A stretch of DNA of 64,000 bases from CAVRCT01 sp963719645 (GTDB taxonomy: Bacteria; Pseudomonadota; Gammaproteobacteria; DSM-16500). The stretch lies in contig CAVRCT010000008.1 of the NCBI GenBank assembly GCA_963719645.1, positions 48,515 through 112,514 on the forward strand, given 5' to 3'. The notes beneath the pieces are model-generated. The model worked only from the letters and a program-made list of their open reading frames with translations. It had not been told where the DNA came from and did no database searches. Shown here piece after piece: positions 15,100-22,732 of this stretch. Numbering within the stretch: the first letter of the stretch is position 1; each line of letters starts with the position of its first letter. The position numbers and the translations under genes are program-made.

Positions 15100-16519
15100 A
15101 ATTAAGCAGCTTCTGCCAAGACACCCCCGTGAATGGTCAATCGTCTCAAGATTAACCTGGATTTATACGTTCTCTGCGTTCTGTGGTTTATTGATCGCAA
15201 GCTTCGCGTTATACGGAATTTTTGCCAGTCGTTTAGAAAATGGCAATACCCAATTTCTTGAAAGCACCGTGTTAGTGTTAAAAGATGTGATGGAAATAGA
15301 TAATTATAAGATCGCTGACTTGAAAGAAGAAATCATCGTCGATCCCGCGCTTTACCATTACTACGTGCGTGTTTTAGATAAAAATAGACATCTCATTGCT
15401 GAAACACCTAACATGAGTGAGTTTATCCCGGAAAAAGCGTTTGCTGGTTTAGAACCGCGACCCAGTCAACCTTATGCCGCACAACATTGGATCACGCAAA
15501 CGCACAGTCATAAGAAAAAGAATTTTTATCTCTTAATGACCGCCCTCTTACAAAATGGTGAAATCATCGAAATTGCCAAAGATATTTCCAAAGAGCACGA
15601 CATCATTGATGATTTACGCCAAATCGTTTTTGTGATTCTACTGGTGGGTGTCGTCGTCTCTGCCTTTACAGGAATTTTAGTCACTCGCAGAGGATTAAAA
15701 CCATTAGCCTATATTACCGAATCCACACAGCGTGTCTCGGTTGCGCAACTCAAAGAGCGTCTCGATCCTAAATCTTGGCCCAAGGAATTATCCATTTTGG
15801 CCAGCTCATTTAACAACATGCTGGATAGAATTGAAGAAGGGGTTAATCGTCTCTCGCAATTCTCAGGTGATTTAGCGCATGAATTGCGTACGCCAATTAA
15901 TAATCTCATCGGCGAAAGTGAAATCGCCTTGTCACGAAAAAGATCCAATGAAGAATACCATCATGTCATTGAATCCAGTTTAGAAGAATTCCATCGCATT
16001 TCGCAGTTAATTGAAAATTTATTATTTTTAGCGGGTGCCGAAAATCCAGAAGCCGTTATTCAGAAGAAACCCATTCACATTGAAAAATTGATGGAAGATA
16101 TGCGCGATTTTTACGAGGCAGCCACTGAGGAGAAACAAGTCAGTCTGATTTGCCAAGGAACAGGCATCGCTTTTGTCAATGAAGTCATGTTGCGTCGCGC
16201 GCTCAGCAATTTAATTTCAAATGCTTTACGCCATACGCCTAGCGGTGGAAAAATTATTCTTTCATCGCATTCCAATGATTATGTCACTAGCATTTCCGTT
16301 GCGGATACCGGTGAAGGCATTCCGCAAAAACATATACCGTTGTTATTTAATCGTTTTTACCGAGTTGATTTTGCCAGGTCCCAGCAATCCGGCGGCACGG
16401 GGTTAGGACTTGCGATTGTTAAATCCATCGTAGACTTACATAAAGGCAAAATCTCTATCAAGAGCAAGCCTGGGCATGGGACAACCATTACATTATTTTT
16501 CCCAAAGATGATTGAATAA
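15071..16519 (+). CDS. sensor histidine kinase, heavy-metal (CusS-like) type
   Basis: An inner-membrane kinase of 482 aa partnering the upstream response regulator. The start ATG 15071 is chosen over the TTG at 15065. TM1 is near residues 25-50, a periplasmic sensor region of about 130 residues follows, and TM2 is near 190-210. A HAMP domain then precedes the H-box H-E-L-R-T-P with phospho-accepting H270. The catalytic domain shows the N box (N-L-I-S-N-A-L-R-H-T), G1 box (D-T-G-E-G-I), F box (F-x-R-F-Y-R) and G2 box (G-G-T-G-L-G-L). All catalytic motifs are intact. The CusS/CopS assignment rests on layout. The periplasmic domain was not matched to a ligand. Confidence 0.92.
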   Translation: MFWKTGKIPKIKQLLPRHPREWSIVSRLTWIYTFSAFCGLLIASFALYGIFASRLENGNTQFLESTVLVLKDVMEIDNYKIADLKEEIIVDPALYHYYVRVLDKNRHLIAETPNMSEFIPEKAFAGLEPRPSQPYAAQHWITQTHSHKKKNFYLLMTALLQNGEIIEIAKDISKEHDIIDDLRQIVFVILLVGVVVSAFTGILVTRRGLKPLAYITESTQRVSVAQLKERLDPKSWPKELSILASSFNNMLDRIEEGVNRLSQFSGDLAHELRTPINNLIGESEIALSRKRSNEEYHHVIESSLEEFHRISQLIENLLFLAGAENPEAVIQKKPIHIEKLMEDMRDFYEAATEEKQVSLICQGTGIAFVNEVMLRRALSNLISNALRHTPSGGKIILSSHSNDYVTSISVADTGEGIPQKHIPLLFNRFYRVDFARSQQSGGTGLGLAIVKSIVDLHKGKISIKSKPGHGTTITLFFPKMIE

Positions 16520-16545
16520 ATTTCCGATACGCGTCATCCCTCAAA

Positions 16546-16566
16546 ATGAACAAAATTGTCATTTTT
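16546..16566 (+). promoter_or_regulatory. 21-bp element upstream of siderophore synthetase gene 1
   Basis: ATGAACAAAATTGTCATTTT(T) is repeated exactly, in the matching orientation, at 22339-22359 before the second synthetase gene. The gaps to the start codons are 66 and 67 nt. The core TGAACAA-AA-TTGTCA is an imperfect palindrome. Further positions downstream (T-x-CGT-x-TT-x-TGA-x-CG) also agree. It looks like a shared operator or promoter element, most likely iron-responsive, but it does not read as a canonical Fur box. Confidence 0.65.
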
Positions 16567-16632
16567 GGGTTCGTATTTTGAGCGAAACAGTTGGGTATAC
16601 TCGTAATTTCTCTATATATGTTAAGGAACTAG

Positions 16633-18492
16633 ATGATGCACAATTATACTTACGGATATAATAGCCAATACAGCAAAGGAAGTATAAATAATGACATTGT
16701 TAACTTTGAAACCCTCAATTATATCGCTAAACAACATTGTATTCAGACCTTATTGAATTGTTTTTATCGAGAAACATGCTCTTCTAAAAAATATATTCGC
16801 ATCATAAATCGCAAACAACTCAAACAAATTCATGCTCATTTACCACAGCCTTTATTCAATCATTTTGGGCTATTTATGGTAATTAACTTGCCTTCCATGA
16901 AAACCGATATCACGATTGCCATCAAAAACGACTCGAAAATTGGATTTTGCCAATATCAATCGATCCCTTATGTACAACTGACTAACGCCAGTTGGAAAAG
17001 CCTTTTATGGAATGAATTAGCCGAACTTTTATTGAAAGAATTAAGTCATTTTCACGGCGAATCCTTTAACCATGAATTGTATGAGCAAATTAAAAATAGC
17101 GTCCGCGTCATGTCACGCGCAATTGAATTTCATAAAAATAAAAAATCGCACGGTCAAATCAGCTTCATTGAATCCGAGCAATCTCTCATCTTTGGACACG
17201 CATTTCATCCTTCTCCCAAAAATCGCGAAGGCTTGAAAATCAAAGAAATCCAGGAGTATTCCCCTGAGTTAAAAGCGAAATTTGCTCTGCATTATTTCTT
17301 AGTCAGAGAAGATTTCATTATTCAAAATTCGCTGCTTGAAAAATCCGCGATCGATCTTGTTGCAGAGAATTCGCCCGACTCTCTTCAGAAAAAAGATAAT
17401 TATGCCTTAATTTGTACCCATCCATGGCAAGCACACTATTTGAAAAAACTCCCTCTGGTAAAAAAAGCGTTGCAAGAAGGTCATCTGCATGACTTGGGTC
17501 AACATGGCGAGCACTATTATCCGACGTCGTCGGTCAGAACGGTTTACCACCCGAACAATCCGTTTTTTTATAAACTCTCGTTGAATATTCGCATCACCAA
17601 TTGCGTGCGTAAAAATGCGATTTATGAATTGAAATCTGCTGTTTGTTTAACAAAAATTATTCAGACCAAAATGGATGATGTGAAAAACATCTTCCCCGAC
17701 TTTCACATCATGCTCGAACCCGCGTATATTTCCGTTGATTTACCAGAGGGTACAGCAGAGGAAAGAAAAGAAGTGATGGAAGGATTTGGCATGATTTTTC
17801 GTCAAAACTTTTCTCAAGAGCAACTCGATGCAGCAACACCGACATTAGCCGGTAGTTTGTTTGGAAAATCGCTCACGGGTTCATCTCATATCCATGAAAA
17901 TATGACTGAGCTGGCAACTAAACTGCACGTTTCGTATGAAAGCGCAGCATTAACTTGGTTAAACCAATACTTAGAAAAGTGTCTGCATCCCTTATTATAT
18001 TTTCATTTTAATTTAGGTATTACTTTCGAGCCTCACTTGCAGAATGTTTTAATTGGTATAAAAGATCACATGCCCGAATGTATTTTTATCCGGGATTTAG
18101 AAGGAACTAAGTTAGATAAAGAAAAATGGCCTGAAGATCAGCTTATTGGCTTAGAAGTAAATGCAAAACAATCTGTGTACTATGCAGAACAATTAGCCTG
18201 GAATCGAATGGCTTATTGCTTACTGGTTAACAATATCGGTGAGGCTGTTTTTCATCTCGCTAATGGTTGTGCTCAATTGGAATCGCGCCTCTGGAAATGC
18301 GTCAGAGAGTCTCTTCTTTCATTCCAAGAGAAATACGGCAATGACCATTCTAAACAACGCATCCATGGGCTTTTGTCGCATGATCCTTTACCGATTAAAT
18401 GCAATTTAACCACTCGATTTTTAAAAAGAGCGGATAAAGGTGCGGTATATGAATATTTAACTGATCATCCGTTAAAAGAAAAGTTGGATTAA
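16633..18492 (+). CDS. NIS siderophore synthetase, IucA/IucC family (LbtA-like), enzyme 1
   Basis: A 619-aa ATP-dependent synthetase that would condense citrate or a citrate derivative with an amine or alcohol in NRPS-independent siderophore assembly, in the cytoplasm. Family hallmarks are G-H-A-F-H-P-S-P-K with R-E-G-L (about residue 191 on), the ATP-binding T-H-P-W-Q, S-S-V-R-T, K-L-S-L-N-x-x-I-T-N-C-x-R, F-E-P-H-L-Q-N and R-D-L-E-G. Length fits the family (580-640). The usual GHPxHP reads GHAFHP here. The start is ATG 16633 with AAGGA 5 nt upstream; ATG 16636 is an alternative. It stands convergent to the exporter/second synthetase operon and shares its upstream element. The product may be rhizoferrin-like by analogy with Legionella. 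Confidence 0.88.
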   Translation: MMHNYTYGYNSQYSKGSINNDIVNFETLNYIAKQHCIQTLLNCFYRETCSSKKYIRIINRKQLKQIHAHLPQPLFNHFGLFMVINLPSMKTDITIAIKNDSKIGFCQYQSIPYVQLTNASWKSLLWNELAELLLKELSHFHGESFNHELYEQIKNSVRVMSRAIEFHKNKKSHGQISFIESEQSLIFGHAFHPSPKNREGLKIKEIQEYSPELKAKFALHYFLVREDFIIQNSLLEKSAIDLVAENSPDSLQKKDNYALICTHPWQAHYLKKLPLVKKALQEGHLHDLGQHGEHYYPTSSVRTVYHPNNPFFYKLSLNIRITNCVRKNAIYELKSAVCLTKIIQTKMDDVKNIFPDFHIMLEPAYISVDLPEGTAEERKEVMEGFGMIFRQNFSQEQLDAATPTLAGSLFGKSLTGSSHIHENMTELATKLHVSYESAALTWLNQYLEKCLHPLLYFHFNLGITFEPHLQNVLIGIKDHMPECIFIRDLEGTKLDKEKWPEDQLIGLEVNAKQSVYYAEQLAWNRMAYCLLVNNIGEAVFHLANGCAQLESRLWKCVRESLLSFQEKYGNDHSKQRIHGLLSHDPLPIKCNLTTRFLKRADKGAVYEYLTDHPLKEKLD

Positions 18493-18752
18493 GGGCTTAG
18501 GTATTCCTCCGCTGTGTCGTCCTGAAAAATCTTACGCCCAAATTATTTGACCGCAGTTATCGCAGTAGCGCGTAAGATTTATTCAGGATCCACGAGCGAA
18601 GAACTCATTCCTGAATTTATTGGGATCGATGATACTCAAGTGGATCCTGAATAAATATTCCGTGCGAGTACCCTCGCTACGGTTAAAATACGTTGACGTC
18701 ATATTTTTCAGGACGACGCAGGGGTGGAACTTGCGTCGATCCGTCAGGCCAC
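18493..18752. repeat. 260-bp palindrome-rich repeat unit, copy 1
   Basis: Begins GGGCTTAGGTATTCC and contains TGTCGTCCTGAAAAATCTTA whose complement lies near the end (ATATTTTTCAGGACGACG). An inner pair is TTCAGGATCCACG and GTGGATCCTGAA. Repeated at 18812-19071, offset 319 bp, with only a few differences. Short open frames within it are not genes. Confidence 0.75.
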
Positions 18753-18753
18753 A

Positions 18754-18811
18754 GGGCTTAGATATTCCTCCTCTGTGTCGTCCTGAAAAATCTTACGCCC
18801 ATCAGCCCGCA
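18754..18811. repeat. partial copy of the 260-bp unit between the two full copies
   Basis: The first about 47 bases of the unit (GGGCTTAGATATTCCTCC through CTTACGCCC) occur once more between the two full copies. A three-fold start with two complete copies suggests slippage or unequal recombination. Confidence 0.6.
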
Positions 18812-19071
18812 GGGCTTAGGTACTCCTCCGCTGTGTCGTCCTGAAAAATCTTACGCCCAACTTATTTGACCGCAGTTATCGCAGTAGCGCGTAAGATTTA
18901 TTCAGGATCCACGAGCGAAGAACTCATTCCTGAATTTATTGGGATCGATGATACTCAAGTGGATCCTGAATAAATATTCCGTGCGAGTACCCTCGCTACG
19001 GTTAAAATACGTTGACGTCATATTTTTCAGGACGACGCATGGGTGGAATTTACGTCGATCCGTCAGGCCAC
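18812..19071. repeat. 260-bp palindrome-rich repeat unit, copy 2
   Basis: Same structure as 18493-18752. It ends at CGTCAGGCCA, after which GTCGTCCTGCGCG starts a degenerate tail reaching the 3' end of the MFS gene at 19134. The whole 18493-19133 gap holds only this repeat material. Confidence 0.75.
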
Positions 19072-19133
19072 CACTGTGTCGTCCTGCGCGGCTTTTAGCG
19101 CGAGACGATACAGTGGTGGCTTGTGTAGATACA

Positions 19134-20369
19134 TTAAATTGCGCTAGAACTCTCTAATTGACTTTTAGTTTTAAAATTCGTGACTAATACAATCACTGTA
19201 GTAACGACATACAGAAGAGATGTCATCAGAAATACGCTGAAATAACCAAAATACACTTCGATCAGTGCACCTAATAAAATACCCAGCAAATTACCTAATT
19301 TTGTCGCGCTATTACCAAAGCCTAAGAACAAACCTCTTTCATTGTCGCTGATATTATCCACCAATAATCTCAATAAAACGGGCAACAATGCCCCCAGGCA
19401 AATCCCCCAAAGAAATCGCAACATAAAAATTTCTAGGATGGTATCTGCGTAACCGTGAAGTAATTGCAAAATAGCAGATATAAATAAAAGCCCAGCAACA
19501 GCATAATGAATGGGATAACCTTTGTTAATTAACTTATCAAAAAATTTCCCCCAAAAAGGCGCAGTCACAAATATCATTAAACCTGTTGCCGCATATAAAA
19601 CACCGACAGTGATATCATTCCCCCCTAATTTCTCTGTCACAAACAATGCAAAAACAGGGGTAATAATCTGTCTTGCTAATTGAATAATAATGATAACAAA
19701 TAATATTGTGACAATATTTTGTTTAATTTTATGGAAGAATTTTTTATTAATTTGCGCAGGATCGGCGGGAGCAGATTTCTTTTTTGCGTCGGTATTTTGT
19801 AAAAAACAAATAAAGGATACAGTCACAATTGCACAAATGATTGATGAGCTGCTAAAAATTGCTTTATAACCTGCAAAGGTTGCGATCAATCCACCGATTA
19901 AAGGCCCGATTAAATTTCCAATGGCAGTCGCGGATTGTAGTTTGCCAATGGTGCCGCCTTGTTCTTCATGAGGCGTGATTGAAAGTGCCCATGCTTGAGC
20001 AGCCGTAATAAATCCCGCGAGCAGACCCTGAAATAATCGAATGATAAAAATAAAAAAAACATCCGAAAAAAATAAAATCATCACTTGGGTAATAAACAAT
20101 GCGAAACAGGCGCGAATGACCATCGGTTTATACCCACGTTTGTCACCCATTCTGCCCCATAACGGTGAACTAATCACAGACGTGACAAATGGCGCAACAT
20201 AGATGGCAGCACTCCAAAAACGCACTTGTTCAGGTGTGTAATGGCCAAGCTGTCCGATATAAAGCGGCCAATATGGCATACTCATCGCCAACATCGCCAA
20301 TATCAGAACTTGGCCCAACCAGAGAATATTGAACTGCGTTTTCCAACTTGTTTTGAAGTACCATTGCAT
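19134..20369 (-). CDS. MFS transporter, probable siderophore exporter (LbtB-like)
   Basis: A 411-aa inner-membrane carrier with twelve predicted helices. The MFS signature loop between TM2 and TM3 reads G-R-M-G-D-K-R-G-Y-K-P, with a second weaker copy between TM8 and TM9. It is the drug:H+ antiporter-like subgroup (DHA1) seen in siderophore export. Its ATG (20369) directly abuts the stop codon of the upstream siderophore synthetase gene (20370-20372), so the two are translationally coupled. Arrangement of IucA/IucC enzyme plus MFS matches Legionella lbtA-lbtB and Francisella fsl/fig loci. The export role is inferred from that coupling. Confidence 0.85.
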   Translation of the reverse strand: MQWYFKTSWKTQFNILWLGQVLILAMLAMSMPYWPLYIGQLGHYTPEQVRFWSAAIYVAPFVTSVISSPLWGRMGDKRGYKPMVIRACFALFITQVMILFFSDVFFIFIIRLFQGLLAGFITAAQAWALSITPHEEQGGTIGKLQSATAIGNLIGPLIGGLIATFAGYKAIFSSSSIICAIVTVSFICFLQNTDAKKKSAPADPAQINKKFFHKIKQNIVTILFVIIIIQLARQIITPVFALFVTEKLGGNDITVGVLYAATGLMIFVTAPFWGKFFDKLINKGYPIHYAVAGLLFISAILQLLHGYADTILEIFMLRFLWGICLGALLPVLLRLLVDNISDNERGLFLGFGNSATKLGNLLGILLGALIEVYFGYFSVFLMTSLLYVVTTVIVLVTNFKTKSQLESSSAI

Positions 20370-22271
20370 TTATAAATCTCGCAGAGGATTCTGATGGTTA
20401 ATATAAATATATTGCTTTGAAAGATTGTTTAATCGCATCCGTAACAATCCTTTCACTTGCCAGTCATCTTCCAATATCGCACGATACTCTCGCTGCCAAC
20501 GTTCTGGATCGATTTTATGTTTCAATTCAGCAAAACACTGGTCAATCGTATTTCTAATCATTTTCCAAAATAAATTTTCTGAGACGGTATAGTGCTGCGC
20601 TAATAATAAAACAATTTCACCTAAATGATATTGGATGACCGTATGCAAAAATTTATTAGTGACGTCCGCACGGTCATTGGTCAGCGTTTCCGAATTAGGA
20701 TACGCGTCAAAATGAAAGCCCTTGCTTTGTAATGTCGGCGAATGAACTCTCATACCACTTAAATCACGCGCAACCATAAAAACAGGGTGGTAATTCTCAA
20801 AAACTGCAATCGTATTTTGTTGATGTCCTTCCAATGCAACGCCATATTCAAGTAATAGATGAAGATAAGGTCGAATCACTATTCGACAATAATTTTCAAA
20901 ATAGCTGGCTGCTGACGCCAATGAACTATCACGCATGGAGAGTTGGATCAATTCAATAAAAAGAGGCAACTGATTGATGGGGGATTTTTCAAATAAGGAT
21001 GCCACGACGATTGGCATTTGTTTTTCAGTCATTAAATTAGCTGGATTATCTCGATAAATAATTCCTAAATGTTTTACCACATGAGGATCGGGATGTTTGA
21101 TGTGCAAGCCGAGACTCTCATACGCTAATTTTAAATGCCGTCCTAACTGATCCTCTTGGATAAATATATTTTTTAGAATTTTAGTTAATCTAGGTCCATT
21201 CTCTACAGACGCAGGCGAATTTGTCCTCAACGCACTCGTGCTATGAACAGCCACAGGAATTTTAATATGCGGCTTTTTAGGATCATTTTTTACGATTAAT
21301 GTTCTAAATGAAAGGCTAGGCTTGGAGAGAAGCGTAATATCTTTAAAAAGAATGAGCTGCTTGTTCTCTATCAATGAATGAAACAACGAGGTTATTTTAT
21401 TTTCAAATTGCCAGGGGTGGATAAAAATAGGCGAGTAATCATTTTCTGATATCCCTAACTGAGTGAGTTTTGTCTGAAAATCACTCCATTGCTGCGTGAA
21501 AGTCATTGCAAACCAATGGTTATAATTTAAATTGTCGCTCTCCGATTCACAATGCAGCAACGATTTGTCAACTGCTGCTAATGGCAAATAAATATCTGGA
21601 TTGAATTCTGGCGAGTAATTCAAATAATCATGTCGGCTAAATCCTAACTTTGTTTTATTGCAAGGATGGTAAGGATGGCCTTTGGTTGCCCACGATTCAA
21701 AGAAAACTAATTTTTCTTCCAAAGAAGAATGTGTATTAATATAGTCGAGAAATGTCTGACAGGAAGAATTCTTAATTGATGCAGACAAATTTATATTGAA
21801 TTCTTTTGAAAATTTAGTCACTAACAAATCATTTACAAGACCATTCGCTACTTCCTCAACAAATGTATTCCATTTATCAAGCTCTATCTCATCCTGTAAT
21901 TCAAGGTGAATTAAATTAAGTAACCTGGACAGAGAATCTAATCGAACCCATTCATCGTGTTCATTTAAGAGTACTTTGCCATTAATTTTAAATTTCCCTA
22001 AATTAAAATGCTGAACCGAATCGGCAACAATGGTTTTATTCAGCCGAGTTAATGGAATAGATAACGTATCGTTCTCGATGGTATAGGGTAGCAATTTTTC
22101 GCAGATAAAAGCTTGCAAAAGACGATTCATCAAACGCTGTTCTACGAATGTCTCAACACCAGGTTGCTTGGTTATTTCTAGGTTAGAATCGTTATTATCG
22201 TTGTCGAGATCGATGATTGGATTTTCCTCTTGGATACCGTTTTTATGGTGCGAATGATTTTGCATCATCAC
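20370..22271 (-). CDS. NIS siderophore synthetase, IucA/IucC family, enzyme 2
   Basis: A second, distinct 633-aa IucA/IucC-type synthetase. Motifs: G-H-P-Y-H-P-C-N-K (about residue 222 on) with K-L-G-F, I-H-P-W-Q, S-T-S-A-L-R-T, a G-V-A-L-E-G-H-Q-Q-N segment and R-D-L-S-G near the C-terminus. The N-terminus is a His/Asn/Asp-rich leader of about 35 residues. The start is ambiguous between GTG 22271 (7 nt after AAGGAG) and ATG 22268. It is first in an operon with the MFS exporter. Two synthetases at one locus fit assembly of a siderophore with two carboxylate ends, each enzyme making one amide or ester bond. Upstream it carries the same 21-bp element as enzyme 1. Confidence 0.88.
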   Translation of the reverse strand: MMMQNHSHHKNGIQEENPIIDLDNDNNDSNLEITKQPGVETFVEQRLMNRLLQAFICEKLLPYTIENDTLSIPLTRLNKTIVADSVQHFNLGKFKINGKVLLNEHDEWVRLDSLSRLLNLIHLELQDEIELDKWNTFVEEVANGLVNDLLVTKFSKEFNINLSASIKNSSCQTFLDYINTHSSLEEKLVFFESWATKGHPYHPCNKTKLGFSRHDYLNYSPEFNPDIYLPLAAVDKSLLHCESESDNLNYNHWFAMTFTQQWSDFQTKLTQLGISENDYSPIFIHPWQFENKITSLFHSLIENKQLILFKDITLLSKPSLSFRTLIVKNDPKKPHIKIPVAVHSTSALRTNSPASVENGPRLTKILKNIFIQEDQLGRHLKLAYESLGLHIKHPDPHVVKHLGIIYRDNPANLMTEKQMPIVVASLFEKSPINQLPLFIELIQLSMRDSSLASAASYFENYCRIVIRPYLHLLLEYGVALEGHQQNTIAVFENYHPVFMVARDLSGMRVHSPTLQSKGFHFDAYPNSETLTNDRADVTNKFLHTVIQYHLGEIVLLLAQHYTVSENLFWKMIRNTIDQCFAELKHKIDPERWQREYRAILEDDWQVKGLLRMRLNNLSKQYIYINHQNPLRDL

Positions 22272-22338
22272 CTGACAACTCCTTAAACCTTATAAGTCTA
22301 TGAATAATACCTAAATAACACGATCAGAACACGTACGG

Positions 22339-22359
22339 AAAAATGACAATTTTGTTCAT
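22339..22359 (-). promoter_or_regulatory. 21-bp element upstream of siderophore synthetase gene 2
   Basis: Exact copy, on the minus strand, of 16546-16566. It lies 67 nt before the GTG start of enzyme 2. A core promoter is not obvious, but AT-rich TATTAT and TTATAA stretches lie between it and the start. Confidence 0.65.
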
Positions 22360-22590
22360 CTTGTACTAGGGGGTTGATTTTATCATATATTTTAAAATTT
22401 CTGGAGTATTAATGTACAGAGGGTAGCCCACCTGAACGATGCCTAATTAGCAATACTCGAAGGAAAAACAAAAGAATTGCTATCCTCATTCGCTTTGTCA
22501 GTTCATCTGGTTTTCAGCAAGTCAAGATGATAACATTCGCAATTGTCTCGACTTGATTACATCTCGAATTCCACTTTCTCTCTTGTTGGA

Positions 22591-22683
22591 ATAGGCGTCA
22601 AGCTAAGGAAATTTTGCTTAGAATGCCTTCACCCACAGGGGGAAGGTGTGCTAAGCAAAATTTCATTAGCTTGATGCGTATGC
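22591..22683. repeat. palindromic repeat, GCGTCAAGCTAAGGAAATTTTG family, copy 1
   Basis: Arms GGCGTCAAGCTAAGGAAATT...TGCTTAG and CTAAGCA...AATTTCATTAGCTTGATGCG around CCTTCACCCACAGGGGGAAGG. Relatives lie at 51629-51790 and, in part, at 30738-30960. The remaining gap (22360-22590) shows no gene. Confidence 0.7.
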
Positions 22684-22732
22684 TCTTGTGGGAGAAGACC
22701 GGGAATCAAGAGGCAAACAAAAAGGAATTAGC

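Noticed and set aside
14416..16519. Naming the two-component pair cusR/cusS or pmrA/pmrB
   Set aside because: The subgroup looks heavy-metal-like, but no metal efflux genes are adjacent and the sensor domain gives no proof.
16546..16566. Canonical Fur box before the siderophore gene
   Set aside because: The shared 21-mer does not match GATAATGATAATCATTATC well enough; it is reported as an unassigned shared element instead.
18620..19157. Two nearly identical short frames (74 and 72 aa) that could suggest a duplicated gene
   Set aside because: They are readings of the duplicated 260-bp palindromic unit, without ribosome sites.
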